Source: Alitiscatomonas aceti (lineage in GTDB: Bacteria > Bacillota > Clostridia > Lachnospirales > Lachnospiraceae). Taken from it: 64,000 bases of DNA. Position 1 is the first letter of the stretch, and every line of letters begins with the position of its first letter. Under the pieces are notes generated by a model. It was not told the origin of the DNA and did no database searches. It was given only the letters and a program-made list of their open reading frames with translations. Below, piece by piece: positions 1 through 9,524 of the stretch. The position numbers and the translations under genes were made by a program. The stretch lies in the NCBI RefSeq assembly GCF_025567195.1, contig NZ_JAOQJF010000013.1:28187-92186 (forward strand). The letters are read 5' to 3'.

Positions 1-1922
1 TCCTTCTTTTTCCTGTCCAGCTCTGGCTTTTCGGGCGCTCCCGTTAAAAGCCTGGCCGGTTCCGGATGGTGGACAGAACCACAGACCGGACATTTCTCTC
101 CCTCTGTCAGATTTCTGGCCAGAAGCCCTGCCTGGGCGTCATAAAAAAGCTGCTCCATGATCCCGAGATCCTCCTGGACTCTTCCATGAACGGCAGCCGC
201 CTGCTCATACTCCTTCTGGGCCCGCTCCAGCTCCTGGAACATGGCATCCAGCTTTTCCATCCTTCCATAAAACTGCTTCACTGAAGCCAGCCTCTCCATC
301 AGCCTCAGCTCCTCCTGCTTCCAGGCTGCCAGTGAAAGCTCCGTTTCATGGAGCCTTTTTCCCATCTCCTTTAGGGCAGACTGATCCGCCTGGGCAGCCT
401 TCCACTGCTCCCCAGCCTGCTTCCAGGAATCCTCTGCCCGGCACAGCCTTTCCTTCCCGTCCCGGATGCCCCGGTCCAGAAGGTCCAGCTTCCGCCTCTG
501 CTCTGTGCAGCGTTCTGCCTCATGGACCATGGCCTGCTCCCTGGTCTCTGCTCCCTCCATTTCCAGAAGGCTCTGCTCCAGGGCATCCTTTCTTTCCCGC
601 TCTCCGGCCTCCTGCTCCAAAAGCCTTGAAAGCCGCTCCCGGTTCCCGGCAAGCTGCTCCCGGACCTCCTTCCACTGGGAAAATTTCCCCTCCAGTCCGT
701 TCCTTCTGTTCTGGAGTCCTGTCTGACGTCCCAGCAGACGTTCCCGTTCTCCATCTGCTTCAGAGAGTGAACGGATCTCCCTTTTTTCAGCCAGAAGCTC
801 CTGGTCCAGCTCCGCCTGCCTTTTCAGAAGGCGTTCCAGTCCCCCGGCTTCCTCCTCCCGTCTCCGGTCCAGACCGGCCAGACGGGACTGATCCTGTTCC
901 AGGCCCCCATACTGCCTTTCCCATTCCGTACATTCCTGGATCATCCGGTCCAGCTCCGGCACTGCATCCCCGGAGCTTTTCGCCTCCTCCCAGGCGCCGG
1001 CCGCTACCTGGAGTACCGGAAGGAACTGTTCTCTCTCCTTTTTCCTCTCCTCCAGCCCCTTCCTTCTTTTTCCATTCTGGCGCACTTTCTCCAGGTATGC
1101 GGCCTGCTCCCGTATCTGGCCGTCCAGCTTCTCCAGACGGGCGTCCAGATTTTTCAGACGCCCACTTCCCCGGTCTGTCAGTGCCTTTAAAAGCTCCAGC
1201 CCTGCCTCCACCTGGCCCTCAAACTTCACCTTCCTCAGTTCCGACAGCCGTTCCTCCAGGTCTGGCTCCCCCGAGCAGTCCGCCCCATCCAGAGACTGGG
1301 CAATGCTCCGGCGGATCTCCCTGTATTCCGCATCGCAGGCATTTTTTTCCTCCCGGAGACGGTTCTGCAGGTCAGAAAAAAGCTCCGTATGGAACAGCTG
1401 GCGGAAAATCTTTCCCCGCTCTGCCGTATCTGCCAGAAGGAGCTTCTGAAAGTCCCCCTGGGCGATCATGGCGATCTGGGTGAACTGCCCATAATTAAAG
1501 CACAGGATCTGCTCCACAGCCCGGGTCACCTCACCCGTCTTTGTCACAGGCTGCCTGCCGTCATAAAAATACAGCTCCGCCCTGGCCGTCTGGGTCGTAA
1601 CACCCTGGCCCCGTTCCTTGGGACGCACGTATTCGGGATTCCGGCGGACCCGGTAGCGCTTTCCATGGCTTAAAAACGTCAGCTCCACAAAAGTCGGTGT
1701 CCCGGCCTTTGCATACTTACTCTGGAACATACCGGCCTCCCGGACGGCCCCGCTGGCCTCTCCGAAGAGCGCAAAGGTGATAGCGTCAAAGATCGTCGTC
1801 TTGCCTGCACCGGTATCTCCGGTGATCAGATACAGGCCGCCGTCCCCCAGCTTTGTGAAATCCACCTCTGTTTCCGCCGCGTAAGGGCCAAAGGCACTGA
1901 TGATCAGTTTTTCCGGCTTCAT
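1..1922 (-). CDS. sbcC: Exonuclease SbcC (SMC-like ATPase), 3' part cut by window edge
   Basis: ATPase subunit of the SbcCD nuclease, which opens hairpins and double-strand ends during DNA repair. The start ATG overlaps the sbcD stop as ATGA. The N-terminus carries the Walker A motif GDTGAGKTT at about residue 35, followed by a long low-complexity stretch consistent with coiled coil. The CPVCG zinc hook is encoded at positions 81-92, in frame at about residue 611, so the frame is open to the edge. Only about 640 residues are present; the second coiled coil and Walker B lie outside the window. Family and partner are clear. Confidence 0.93.
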   Translation of the reverse strand, partial: MKPEKLIISAFGPYAAETEVDFTKLGDGGLYLITGDTGAGKTTIFDAITFALFGEASGAVREAGMFQSKYAKAGTPTFVELTFLSHGKRYRVRRNPEYVRPKERGQGVTTQTARAELYFYDGRQPVTKTGEVTRAVEQILCFNYGQFTQIAMIAQGDFQKLLLADTAERGKIFRQLFHTELFSDLQNRLREEKNACDAEYREIRRSIAQSLDGADCSGEPDLEERLSELRKVKFEGQVEAGLELLKALTDRGSGRLKNLDARLEKLDGQIREQAAYLEKVRQNGKRRKGLEERKKEREQFLPVLQVAAGAWEEAKSSGDAVPELDRMIQECTEWERQYGGLEQDQSRLAGLDRRREEEAGGLERLLKRQAELDQELLAEKREIRSLSEADGERERLLGRQTGLQNRRNGLEGKFSQWKEVREQLAGNRERLSRLLEQEAGERERKDALEQSLLEMEGAETREQAMVHEAERCTEQRRKLDLLDRGIRDGKERLCRAEDSWKQAGEQWKAAQADQSALKEMGKRLHETELSLAAWKQEELRLMERLASVKQFYGRMEKLDAMFQELERAQKEYEQAAAVHGRVQEDLGIMEQLFYDAQAGLLARNLTEGEKCPVCGSVHHPEPARLLTGAPEKPELDRKKK

Positions 1923-3061
1923 GCTCCCGCCTCCCCACTGAGTATTTTTTGTATCATATATTCTGCCAGCTCCTTCTGCTCATGGTTCATGGGCTGGTTA
2001 TTCTGAAGCTCATAAAACTCTTCAAAAAGCTCCATGGGAGTCTTCTCCTTCTCATGATCCCCAGCTTCCATCTCCCGGTCCTCCCTAGTCCTCCGGTTGT
2101 CATACTCCAGCCGCATCAGGTTCGGATAAACTGCCCGCAGCTTCTGGATCCCTTCGGGAATGTCCTCCTCGTCCGTGAGCGTGATCTGGACATAGTCCTC
2201 TGTGTTCATCTCCCTGTAAAATTCCCGGCTGGCCACCTCCATATATGTCCCCCGGAGCTTCCTCATGTCCCGCAGCGGCTTTAAAGGGATCTGGGAGATC
2301 TTTATATTTCCCTTCTCAAAAAGCTCCACCACGGTCACTGACTTCTCCTGTGATGCCTCTGAGAATGAATATTTCAGCGGCGTTCCGCAGTAGCGCACCG
2401 TCTCCCGTCCCACATGCTGGGGACCATGGATATGGCCCAGGGCCACATAGTCGAAGGAATCGAACACCGATACGCCCACCTGGTCCAGGCCGCCCACCGA
2501 AACCTCTTCCGACTCACACCGGACGGCTCCCGTCACAAACTGATGGGCCACCAGTACGTTCCGCATTCCCGTATCCACATCCAGGTGATCCACCGCCGTC
2601 CGGACCGCCTCCTCATACGTCCCGATCTCCTGGTCCGGAAACACATGGCGGACCGCCGCCGGCTTCAGAAAAGGAAGGAGCCATATGGTCACCGGACCGT
2701 ACTGGTCCTCCATAACAATGCTCCTTCCTGTTCCGTCGTACACCGGAGATACATACACCCGGCGGCCGCTCATGAGCTCTGCCCCAAAAGCGATCCGTTC
2801 CGGAGAGTCATGATTTCCGCTGATCAGAAAAACCGGGATCCCCCGGTCCGCCAGAGACGTCAGAAATCCGTCCAGCACCTGCACTGCCTCCCCGGACGGC
2901 ACGGTCTTATCATAAATATCCCCGGCCAGGAGAACGCCGTCCGGCCTCTCCTGGTCCACGATCCCCAGAATCTCATCTAAAATATACCTCTGATCCTCCA
3001 GCATGGAAAACTCATACACCCGTTTTCCAATATGGAGATCCGAAAGATGCAGCAATTTCAT
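1919..3061 (-). CDS. sbcD: Exonuclease SbcD (metallophosphoesterase)
   Basis: Mn-dependent nuclease subunit that works with SbcC. The protein begins MKLLHLSDLHIGKR, with the metallophosphoesterase motif DxH (SDLH), then GDIYD and GNHDS, all metal ligands of this fold. The frame is open about 11 codons further upstream, but GAGGAGG lies 9 nt before the ATG at 3061, which fixes the start; this gives 380 residues, normal for SbcD. It overlaps sbcC by 4 nt, so the two are translationally coupled. Confidence 0.93.
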   Translation of the reverse strand: MKLLHLSDLHIGKRVYEFSMLEDQRYILDEILGIVDQERPDGVLLAGDIYDKTVPSGEAVQVLDGFLTSLADRGIPVFLISGNHDSPERIAFGAELMSGRRVYVSPVYDGTGRSIVMEDQYGPVTIWLLPFLKPAAVRHVFPDQEIGTYEEAVRTAVDHLDVDTGMRNVLVAHQFVTGAVRCESEEVSVGGLDQVGVSVFDSFDYVALGHIHGPQHVGRETVRYCGTPLKYSFSEASQEKSVTVVELFEKGNIKISQIPLKPLRDMRKLRGTYMEVASREFYREMNTEDYVQITLTDEEDIPEGIQKLRAVYPNLMRLEYDNRRTREDREMEAGDHEKEKTPMELFEEFYELQNNQPMNHEQKELAEYMIQKILSGEAGA

Positions 3062-3137
3062 ACGCGCAAACCTCCTCAGCTGTTTTCTTTTCAATCAGGA
3101 AAGCAGGCCTTCCTCTGGTCAACAGCAGGATCTTCCA

Positions 3138-3614
3138 TCAGATCCTGCCCTCTCTTTCCAGATATTCCAGGAATGCCGTACATCCAGTGACCACATCCCT
3201 GTACGTTTCATCAAACGCCCCGGAATACCAGGGATCCCGGCAATCTGCTGTGGAGCCTGCAAACTCAAGCAGCTTTCTGATCTTATCCCCGCTGCGGTGC
3301 CCAGTCATGCGTTCTATATTTCTGATGTTCATGGAATCCATGCCGATGAGATAATCATAATGATCATAATCCGCCGCCTTTAGCTGGACGGCCCGCTTGC
3401 CGTCGCAGCGGATCCCGTGCTTTGCCAGTTCCTCTCTTGCCGGCGGATAAACCGGATTTCCTACCCCATTCCATATTTCTTCTGTGCTAGTGGCCGCCGA
3501 CGCGATCTCAAATTGATCGGCCATGCCCCGCCTGGATACCATATCCTTTAAAACGAACTCTGCCATGGGGGAGCGGCAGATGTTGCCATGACAAATGAAA
3601 AGTACTTTTATCAT
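3138..3614 (-). CDS. Low-molecular-weight protein-tyrosine-phosphatase
   Basis: Cytosolic phosphatase of the arsenate-reductase-like fold that removes phosphate from tyrosine. The P-loop CX5R is CHGNICR at residues 8-14, and the general-acid loop reads DPWYSG near residue 125. The frame extends upstream, but AGGAGG sits about 9 nt before the ATG at 3614, giving 158 residues, the usual family size. Codon use and GC match the sbcCD side. It is the last gene before the AT-rich accessory patch. Its physiological substrate cannot be inferred from context. Confidence 0.9.
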   Translation of the reverse strand: MIKVLFICHGNICRSPMAEFVLKDMVSRRGMADQFEIASAATSTEEIWNGVGNPVYPPAREELAKHGIRCDGKRAVQLKAADYDHYDYLIGMDSMNIRNIERMTGHRSGDKIRKLLEFAGSTADCRDPWYSGAFDETYRDVVTGCTAFLEYLEREGRI

Positions 3615-3770
3615 TATATTTTTCCTCCTGTAATGCCGTAAAATGCCCAGTTTTGCGGTCTTTTTTAGAATTTCCAGAACTACACACTTCTGTGTTGATT
3701 CTTGAAAACTACGCAAAATGTGGCAATTTACAACCTAGTGTAGTAGTCAAATGTAGTCACTTGGTAGTCA

Positions 3771-3835
3771 GTTAAGGGGGTGCAGACTACTCCGATTTTT
3801 GAACCTTTTAACGATTGCTTGGTTAAGGGGGTGCA
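3771..3835. repeat. Pair of 14-bp direct repeats left of the IS
   Basis: GTTAAGGGGGTGCA occurs at 3771-3784 and again at 3822-3835, a 51-bp period, in the AT-rich stretch between the phosphatase gene and the insertion sequence. No gene is visible in 3615-3880. The repeats may be recombination or protein-binding sites at an element end; nothing more can be said. Confidence 0.5.
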
Positions 3836-3887
3836 TTTTCGCAAAAATCTTTTAAATTAGTGTTTTGCTTATAATATCGCCTTTATA

Positions 3888-5216
3888 CTATAAATGAGCA
3901 AGTTCGTGATTTTGCATAAAAGAAAGACACTTCGATTCCAGATGTTGTATAATGAAAGTGCTCAAACAAACATTTGCAACATTTACGAAAGAAGGTGCCT
4001 CTCGCAAATACTATACATCATTCTGCATTCATATACAACCAGCTTAAGAAATTAAACTTATGCAAATTCTATCCGAACCGAGTGATAAACCATCTTATCA
4101 GTATCCTGATCAGCATTTTTATTTCAGGATATCATGGAAAAACCACGGACTTTGCTAAAAACAGTTCCTGCCACAGAACTACGATTGCACATTTCCTTAA
4201 TTCAGGAAAATGGGATGATTCCTTACTTTCAGATACCTTAAAACGTTCTGTTATAGAGATTATTTATTCAGAAGCAGCACGCACCGTAAAGCCTGTTTTC
4301 TGCATTGTAGACGATACAATAGCTTCAAAGACAAAGCCTTCGTCACGGGCTTTACATCCTATTGAAGATGCGTATTTTCACCAATCCCATTTAAAGGGGA
4401 AACAGGATTATGGACACCAGGCAGTTGCTGTTATGCTTTCCTGTAACGGCATTGTCCTGAACTATGCTTTTGTAATGTACAACAAATCGATTTCCAAAAT
4501 TGATATTGTAGAAAACATTGCAAAAGAACTGCCGGTTCCACCAGTAATGTCCTATTTCCTTTGTGACTGCTGGTATACTTCTGAAAAAATAATCAATACT
4601 TTCGCTGGGAGGGGATTTCATACCATAGGTGCACTGAAAACAAACCGGATGCTTTATCCATTTGGATTCAAAAAGAAGCTTAATGAGTTTGCTGCTCTTT
4701 TATCGACCACACGCTCCCATTTTCACCTTGTGACAGTGAAAAAACAAAAATACTACGTGTATCGATATGAGGGAAATCTCAATGGTATTGAAAATGCCGT
4801 AGTTCTTTTAAGTTATCCGGAAAAAGCATTTGGAAATCCAAGAGCACTACGTGCTTTTCTCAGTACAGATGTTTCACTATCAGTGAACGAAACACTGTCT
4901 TATTATGTCTACCGGTGGTCAATAGAGATATTTTTTCGTCAGTGTAAGAATAAACTGGCACTGGACAGCTACCAGATACGTTCCGCACAGGGAATCCGAA
5001 GATACTGGCTTCTCATGTCAATGGCACATTTTATGTGTGTAACAAGGACTGGTGAATTCTGTTCTTTTGAAAAAGGCTACCAGCGAATCAGAAGCACGAT
5101 CCAGACAGAAAAATATCAGTATCTCTTCCAATGTGCAAAAGAAAGTAATGATTTTCACGCATTTATGAAGTTAGCAGGATAATTTTGTGCAATTTTTCAA
5201 ATTTGCTCATTTATAG
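3888..5216 (+). mobile_element. Complete IS4/IS701-superfamily insertion sequence (1329 bp)
   Basis: Terminal inverted repeats CTATAAATGAGCAA at 3888-3901 and TTGCTCATTTATAG at 5203-5216 are perfect over 14 bp. Weaker matching continues inward, including TTGCATAAAA against TTGCACAAAA. Both ends are flanked by the 7-bp direct repeat CTTTATA (3881-3887 and 5217-5223), a target-site duplication. One intact transposase gene fills the element. It inserted 4 bp beyond the stop codon of the neighbouring HNH-like gene without breaking it. Perfect ends and duplication suggest a fairly recent insertion. Confidence 0.85.
3974..5182 (+). CDS. DDE transposase of the IS4/IS701 superfamily
   Basis: Catalyses cut-and-paste transposition of the surrounding element. 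First acidic motif: VDDTIASK at about residue 108. Second: CDCWYTSEK near residue 195, followed by LKTNR. Third: the YRWSIEIFFRQCKNKL motif near residue 315, which supplies the catalytic Glu and the K of a YREK-like signature. It has about 402 residues and no internal stop. The start is uncertain: the frame opens at a TTG (3974), with a GTG alternative at 3995. The exact IS family would need a database comparison. Confidence 0.85.
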   Translation: MQHLRKKVPLANTIHHSAFIYNQLKKLNLCKFYPNRVINHLISILISIFISGYHGKTTDFAKNSSCHRTTIAHFLNSGKWDDSLLSDTLKRSVIEIIYSEAARTVKPVFCIVDDTIASKTKPSSRALHPIEDAYFHQSHLKGKQDYGHQAVAVMLSCNGIVLNYAFVMYNKSISKIDIVENIAKELPVPPVMSYFLCDCWYTSEKIINTFAGRGFHTIGALKTNRMLYPFGFKKKLNEFAALLSTTRSHFHLVTVKKQKYYVYRYEGNLNGIENAVVLLSYPEKAFGNPRALRAFLSTDVSLSVNETLSYYVYRWSIEIFFRQCKNKLALDSYQIRSAQGIRRYWLLMSMAHFMCVTRTGEFCSFEKGYQRIRSTIQTEKYQYLFQCAKESNDFHAFMKLAG

Positions 5217-5227
5217 CTTTATACCTT

Positions 5228-6592
5228 TTACATATTCGATACAATATTCGCTCCACACTTTATTATCTCAGCATAATCGTCATGCGCTAAGATCTCTTCT
5301 TGCATTTTTTCACACACATCAAACGATAGTCTAATTTCTCTCGCTCCAAATTTTTTTACAATTCGATTATTTAGTTCTTTGAAGCTATTGATTTCACCAT
5401 TCGCTTGTCCCACCATAAATAATAAGTAAAATGGAAATAATGTCCTAGTTACAACTTGCCTTTCATTCAATTTTATTCCTGCTTCAATAACTTGTTCATA
5501 CTCTTTCACAAATCTTTTGAGTCCGTGCCAAGTAAGTGATGACATTTTCAAAATGTAGTCAATATTCTTTTTTAAATTCTTACGTATCTCTATTTCATCT
5601 ATATTGAAATCTACCCCATTATGTAACCGTTCACTTGTCATGTAAAACATTTTAGCAAGAATTGTATTATCCTTCATATTCTTTGGAATGGTGATTTGAA
5701 TATTACTTATTGTATCTATTGGCTTCATTTGGCTATTTACTTCAAATAATAATTCTTCTTCTGTCCTTGCCTTAAATTCTGTCCGCTTTCCATCTAAATT
5801 AATGGATATGTAATTGACCTTATACTTACAATTATCTGGAACTGTTTCGCTTAACTTCACATTATACAAAGCTATACCAAAGAAACATATTAACACATTC
5901 AATGATCCGTCTTCCGGTACATATGAAATCAAAGTATGATTTCCAATATCCGCAACAATAGCATTAAAAACTTGTTCATCGCCATTACAAAGAATCCTAA
6001 CTGGATTATCACCACTTCCATCCGTTATAAACTGAATAATCGATTCCAACTCATCACATTTATTCTGAATGTCATTACACAAACAATACCACTCAAATGC
6101 TATCTTTGCAATTAGACGATACATACTATCACTGAAAAACACAGATAAATCAACTGTTATACGTTTTTCTATTCCAATTTCATTGATATCGATTTTTGAA
6201 ACATCTTCCATCTTAATATTTTTAAATTTAGACAATTTATCCATTGGTCCTAAAAAATGTTTTCCATCCTCACTTTTAAAAACTTTTTCCCCATGAAACA
6301 ATTCTGTTTCAGCTGATATCTTTGTATTATAAGTAATCCCATCTACAATTATATCCGTAGAATATTTGGCATAATTCTTTCCTTTTGATGATTTCACATT
6401 TAATGCGTTTGTTATAGCTGCTAAGCCTTCAATAACCTCATATTCAAACGCATCACTAAATCTATTATTATGCTCTATTCTACAAACATTTCTGTTACAT
6501 ATTTTACCATTTGTCAAGGCATCTGGAATTATATCTGATACCGACAAGTCACTATCTGCACCACAATATATACAACCAATTTTATTACACAT
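5228..6592 (-). CDS. HNH-like (HNH_5-type) protein, function unknown
   Basis: A 454-residue protein whose first ~45 residues look like a zinc-ribbon/HNH motif: CIYCG, then DIIPDAL, VCR and HNNRFSD, the layout of HNH_5 domains. The usual Glu-His pair before the IIP segment reads Ser-Asp here, so nuclease activity is doubtful. The remaining ~400 residues are not recognised; they are lysine- and isoleucine-rich, with no membrane segment seen. The ATG at 6592 is preceded by AGGTG at 8-9 nt; a GTG start 9 nt upstream is possible. AT content is far above the core. The IS lies immediately after its stop codon. Confidence 0.55.
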   Translation of the reverse strand: MCNKIGCIYCGADSDLSVSDIIPDALTNGKICNRNVCRIEHNNRFSDAFEYEVIEGLAAITNALNVKSSKGKNYAKYSTDIIVDGITYNTKISAETELFHGEKVFKSEDGKHFLGPMDKLSKFKNIKMEDVSKIDINEIGIEKRITVDLSVFFSDSMYRLIAKIAFEWYCLCNDIQNKCDELESIIQFITDGSGDNPVRILCNGDEQVFNAIVADIGNHTLISYVPEDGSLNVLICFFGIALYNVKLSETVPDNCKYKVNYISINLDGKRTEFKARTEEELLFEVNSQMKPIDTISNIQITIPKNMKDNTILAKMFYMTSERLHNGVDFNIDEIEIRKNLKKNIDYILKMSSLTWHGLKRFVKEYEQVIEAGIKLNERQVVTRTLFPFYLLFMVGQANGEINSFKELNNRIVKKFGAREIRLSFDVCEKMQEEILAHDDYAEIIKCGANIVSNM

Positions 6593-6726
6593 TATAATCA
6601 CACCTACTATGCTACATTACTTCATTATTATCTTTTATGATTCTAAATCCAACCCAAAATCAAATCTATGCCTGTATCAATTATACTCTCTTTTGCATTC
6701 TCGCACAATTCCCCACACACAAATAA

Positions 6727-6752
6727 CGCCCAAGGTCTCCCCTGAGCGTTTC
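6727..6752 (-). terminator. Imperfect hairpin after integrase fragment
   Basis: AACGCTCAGGG and CCTTGGGCGTT form a stem just downstream of the integrase remnant, with no long T-run. It could be a weak terminator inherited from the original integrase gene. Confidence 0.35.
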
Positions 6753-6760
6753 CATTACCC

Positions 6761-6970
6761 TTATACCACCTTAAACATATTCTGCCTCATCGGCTTCTTA
6801 CCTTCCGCCTTATCCACTTCTTTTCTTGCCTGCTCCAGTTCCTCCATGCGAATCATCTCGTTCTTCGCATCATCCAAACCGAGATGCGTGTAAGTATTCA
6901 TGGTCACCCCGATATCCGAATGCCCCATCAGATACTGCAGCGTCTTTAGATTCATGCCAGCCTTTGTCAT
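6761..6970 (-). pseudogene. Tyrosine recombinase (phage/ICE integrase), C-terminal fragment
   Basis: Only the last ~69 residues remain. They contain LQYLMGHSDI, which carries the catalytic His/Gly-His-Ser region, and TYTHLG, with the nucleophilic tyrosine. The preceding catalytic Arg, Lys and HxLRH box are absent. Upstream DNA abruptly becomes capsid gene sequence at about 6965, so this is a deletion junction. The remnant shows that an integrative element once ended here. Confidence 0.8.
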
Positions 6971-7330
6971 ACAAAAGTTCCTCTGTAACCTTCACAGCTA
7001 CATGGAGCTTATGGGCATCCAGATTGATCTGGCTGAATTTTGCATCACCAAAAGTAAGCTCTTCGCCCTCATCGATCCATGCCTCCGTAGGTTTTGCACC
7101 GGCAATGTTGATCTTACGTTCCCCGCTTGTAGTAATCGTGGTTCCAAGTTTACGGAAGATATTTTCCTCCTCCAGACCTTCAATCAATCTGGAATCGTAT
7201 TCCTCCGGTACCAGATAGCCACCATCCGCATCAATCCCCTCAGAAAGCACGTTTCTGATGTTACGGAAGTTGTTGCGGATCGCATGAAGCATTACTTCCT
7301 TATATTCGTTGGAAGCACGACCAGTCTTTT
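6965..7330 (-). pseudogene. HK97-type major capsid protein, truncated fragment
   Basis: Reads through EGIDADGGYLVPEEY and further conserved N-domain residues of HK97-fold capsids, including EAWIDEGEEL and VKVTEELLYD, then runs out of frame into the integrase fragment. About 120 residues of capsid survive; most of the P and A domains are missing. The N-terminal delta region is also gone, because upstream sequence merges directly with the protease tail. A deletion has therefore fused capsid codons to an integrase C-terminus. Confidence 0.75.
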
Positions 7331-7965
7331 TCTCCTGACCGCCGCGTTTTTTGAATACAGCATGGATACCTGTGGCACTTCCAACTCATCCACAGCACCA
7401 TTTCTCTGGATGATTTCATCTGCAAAACCAAGCTCAATCGCCTTATTTGCATCCATCCATGTTTCCGCGTCCATGAGGTGTGCCAGTCTGGTTCTGGACA
7501 TTCCAGTCTTCAGCTCATATGCATTGATAATGGAATCCTTCGCGCTTTTCAGCATGTCAATGGCTCTCTGCATTTCCCCGGAATCCCCAAAAGCAATGGT
7601 CATCGGATTATGGATCATCATCATGGATACTGGAGACATCAGCACCCTGTCACCTGCCATGGAAATGACCGAAGCTGCGGATGCCGCAATCCCGTCAATC
7701 TTGACTGTAACCTTGCCCTCATACTCACGGAGCATGTTATAAATCTGGGCGGCAGCCACACAGTCCCCGCCGGGCGAATTAATCCAGACCGTAATGTTTC
7801 CATTCCATCCATCAATTCTTCCTTGAACATCTGCGGTGTGACATCATCATCAAACCAGCTATCCTCTGCGATGGTGCCGTTTAGGAACAATGTTCTCTCC
7901 ACTGTTTCCGTCTGTGTCTCCTGATTCAGAACCGTTTGGTTCTTCCACTTCCAAAACTTCTTCAT
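7292..7965 (-). pseudogene. ClpP-like prohead protease, frameshifted
   Basis: Serine protease that matures phage capsids. The N-terminal part (MKKFWKWKN, then ERTLFLNGTIAEDSW) begins at 7965 behind AAAGGAG. The C-terminal part (WINSPGGD, GIAASAASVISMAG with the catalytic Ser, and MIHNP with the His) lies in another frame. The shift falls near 7800-7805, and the downstream frame has a TGA upstream with no start, so full-length protein cannot be made. Gene order portal-protease-capsid is that of HK97-like siphophages. Confidence 0.8.
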
Positions 7966-9194
7966 TCGGTTCGCTCTCCTTTCCCGCAAATATTCCTGCG
8001 TCTTTTAATTTAGTCATATTCCCGTTGATAAGGTATAAATCTCCACCTTCCTCTTCCGGAATACGGTCAAGATTTTCAAGTTCCCTAATATCATTGGCGC
8101 TCATCCATCCATTCTGTCTGCCGATGGCATAACCATTCATACGGCTCTGATAATCGCCACGAAGCAGCCCATCCACATTGAACTTGACAAAGTATTGTGT
8201 TTTTTCATCCGCAGAAAATAAAGAACGGACAATGGCCTGTTCCCACCTTGCCACCCAAGGATCTAAGGTATATTTCACAAACTCTAAAGACTGCTGCTCT
8301 ATATTAGAAAAGCTCGACTTCTCCAAATCCCCGACCATGTGTGGAGGAACCCGGAAAATTCGAGCGATTTCGTTTATCTGGAATTTTCTTGTTTCTAAAA
8401 ACTGTGCCTGTTCCGGACTGATGGAAATGGGTGTGTACTTCATTCCCTCTTCCAAAACTGCCACTTTATTTGCATTGGAACTTCCACCAAAGGCAGATGT
8501 CCAACTCTCCCTTACCCTCTGTGGATCCTTTACGGTTCCCGGATGCTCCAAGATATCGCCCGGTGTGGCACCATTTGCAAAGAACTTTGCACCATACTCT
8601 TCACAGGCAATGGCCATGCCAATCGCATTCTTTGCCATTGCAATCGGAGAATACCCAACCAGTCCGTCAAATCCAAGACCAGGAATATGAAGAACATCCA
8701 ATGGTTTCAGATTGACCATGCTTCCCTTCATGGTTGGTGCATCATCCTTACTGGTGTTGTACTGATAATAAAGCTGTCCTTTATCATCCCTATCCACGGT
8801 CATTCGGTTCGGCATCAGAGGATACAATGCAATGATTTCTCCCTTGCCATTACGGATAATCTGGGCATACGCATTTCCCCACAGGAGCAAATGTGTCATC
8901 AATGTCTCCCTGAATACAAAGGAAGTCATTTCCGGATTCGGCTCATCATGGAGCAAAAAAAAAGCGGGTGTTTCATCGCTTTTTCCTTACCTCCATCTCC
9001 GTTGTACTTGTAAACATGAAGCGGAAGACTTGCCACCGCCTCTGATAAGATACGTACACAGGAATACACCGCTGTCATCTGCATGGCAGAACGCTCATTG
9101 ACATTCTTCCCACTGGAACTGCCACCGATAAAAAATCGGTATGCACTTCCAGATGTAGCATTTTGTGGTTTATCCCTTGCTTTAAAAATCCCAT
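7859..9194 (-). pseudogene. Phage portal protein (HK97 family), frameshifted
   Basis: The long open part (about 365 residues to 7859) contains portal signatures such as LLLWGNAYAQI, LHIPGLGFDG and KFQINEIARIFRVPPHM. The N-terminal portion is readable from about 9190 but in a different frame: a run of nine T residues (8955-8963 on the minus strand) is one base short or two long. The start itself also appears shifted, since the ATG at 9194 is one base out of frame with the conserved beginning. AGGAG precedes that ATG. Two lesions make this a clear pseudogene. Confidence 0.8.
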
Positions 9195-9307
9195 GATTAT
9201 TTCACTCCTTGTTTGTTTCCAAATTTTTCATTGACATTTTTTCATCTGATTCCATATAATATATTAAATGCACAAATCCGTGCATCTCCCAAAATAAATT
9301 CAGGTTA

Positions 9308-9335
9308 TTGACTTGAATCTATTTTATGCTATAAT
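9308..9335 (+). promoter_or_regulatory. Strong sigma-A-type promoter for the noncoding RNA
   Basis: TTGACT at 9308-9313 and TATAAT at 9330-9335 with a 16-bp spacer. Transcription should begin near 9342, just before the structured RNA and about 180 nt before the PBECR4 reading frame. It points opposite to the surrounding phage fragments. Confidence 0.75.
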
Positions 9336-9341
9336 ATTTAT

Positions 9342-9517
9342 AGAGGATAGCGACGAGATCAGCTATCGTTGGTTATGAAGCAATTGACTGTGTCGGTATG
9401 CAGCCGGTTGTGGAGCCAGACCTTGGGTTATGCGATAACCTCAAGCCGAATAGGTTCTTCGGAACTGAAAGAAAACGCTTTTATGGGGCCTTGCTCACGC
9501 AAGGTCCTTTAATTTTT
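9342..9517 (+). ncRNA. Structured noncoding RNA with own promoter and terminator
   Basis: About 175 nt between a consensus promoter and an intrinsic terminator, with no reading frame. Visible stems: GATAGC (9346-9351) with GCTATC (9362-9367); CTTG-GGTTAT (9422-9431) with ATAACC-T-CAAG (9435-9445), a ten-pair stem with one bulge; and GTTC-TTCG-GAAC (9454-9465), a stable UUCG tetraloop hairpin. I do not recognise it as a named RNA family. It lies directly upstream of a putative RNase-type toxin gene, the layout of type III toxin-antitoxin loci and of the ncRNA that precedes abiF genes. A role as RNA antitoxin is inference. Confidence 0.6.
9485..9517 (+). terminator. Intrinsic terminator of the noncoding RNA
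   Basis: Stem GGCCTTGC (9487-9494), loop TCAC, complementary arm GCAAGGTCC (9499-9507), then TTTAATTTTT. Partial read-through would allow the downstream gene to be expressed, as in type III toxin-antitoxin operons. Confidence 0.75.
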
Positions 9518-9524
9518 ACCAAAG

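Noticed and set aside
332..1483. 383-residue plus-strand frame
   Set aside because: Antisense to sbcC, whose frame is open with correct Walker A and zinc hook; the Pro/Ser-rich translation is typical of a GC-rich shadow frame.
3730..3880. Minus-strand peptide ending TDYQVTTFDYYTRL as integrase C-terminus
   Set aside because: Resembles recombinase tails, but only about 40 residues are readable and no catalytic motif remains; the same holds for GTYYTTATPFFQ near 14400.
9342..9517. Retron msr-msd or group II intron part
   Set aside because: No reverse transcriptase nearby and no domain V-like hairpin; the downstream gene is nuclease-like.
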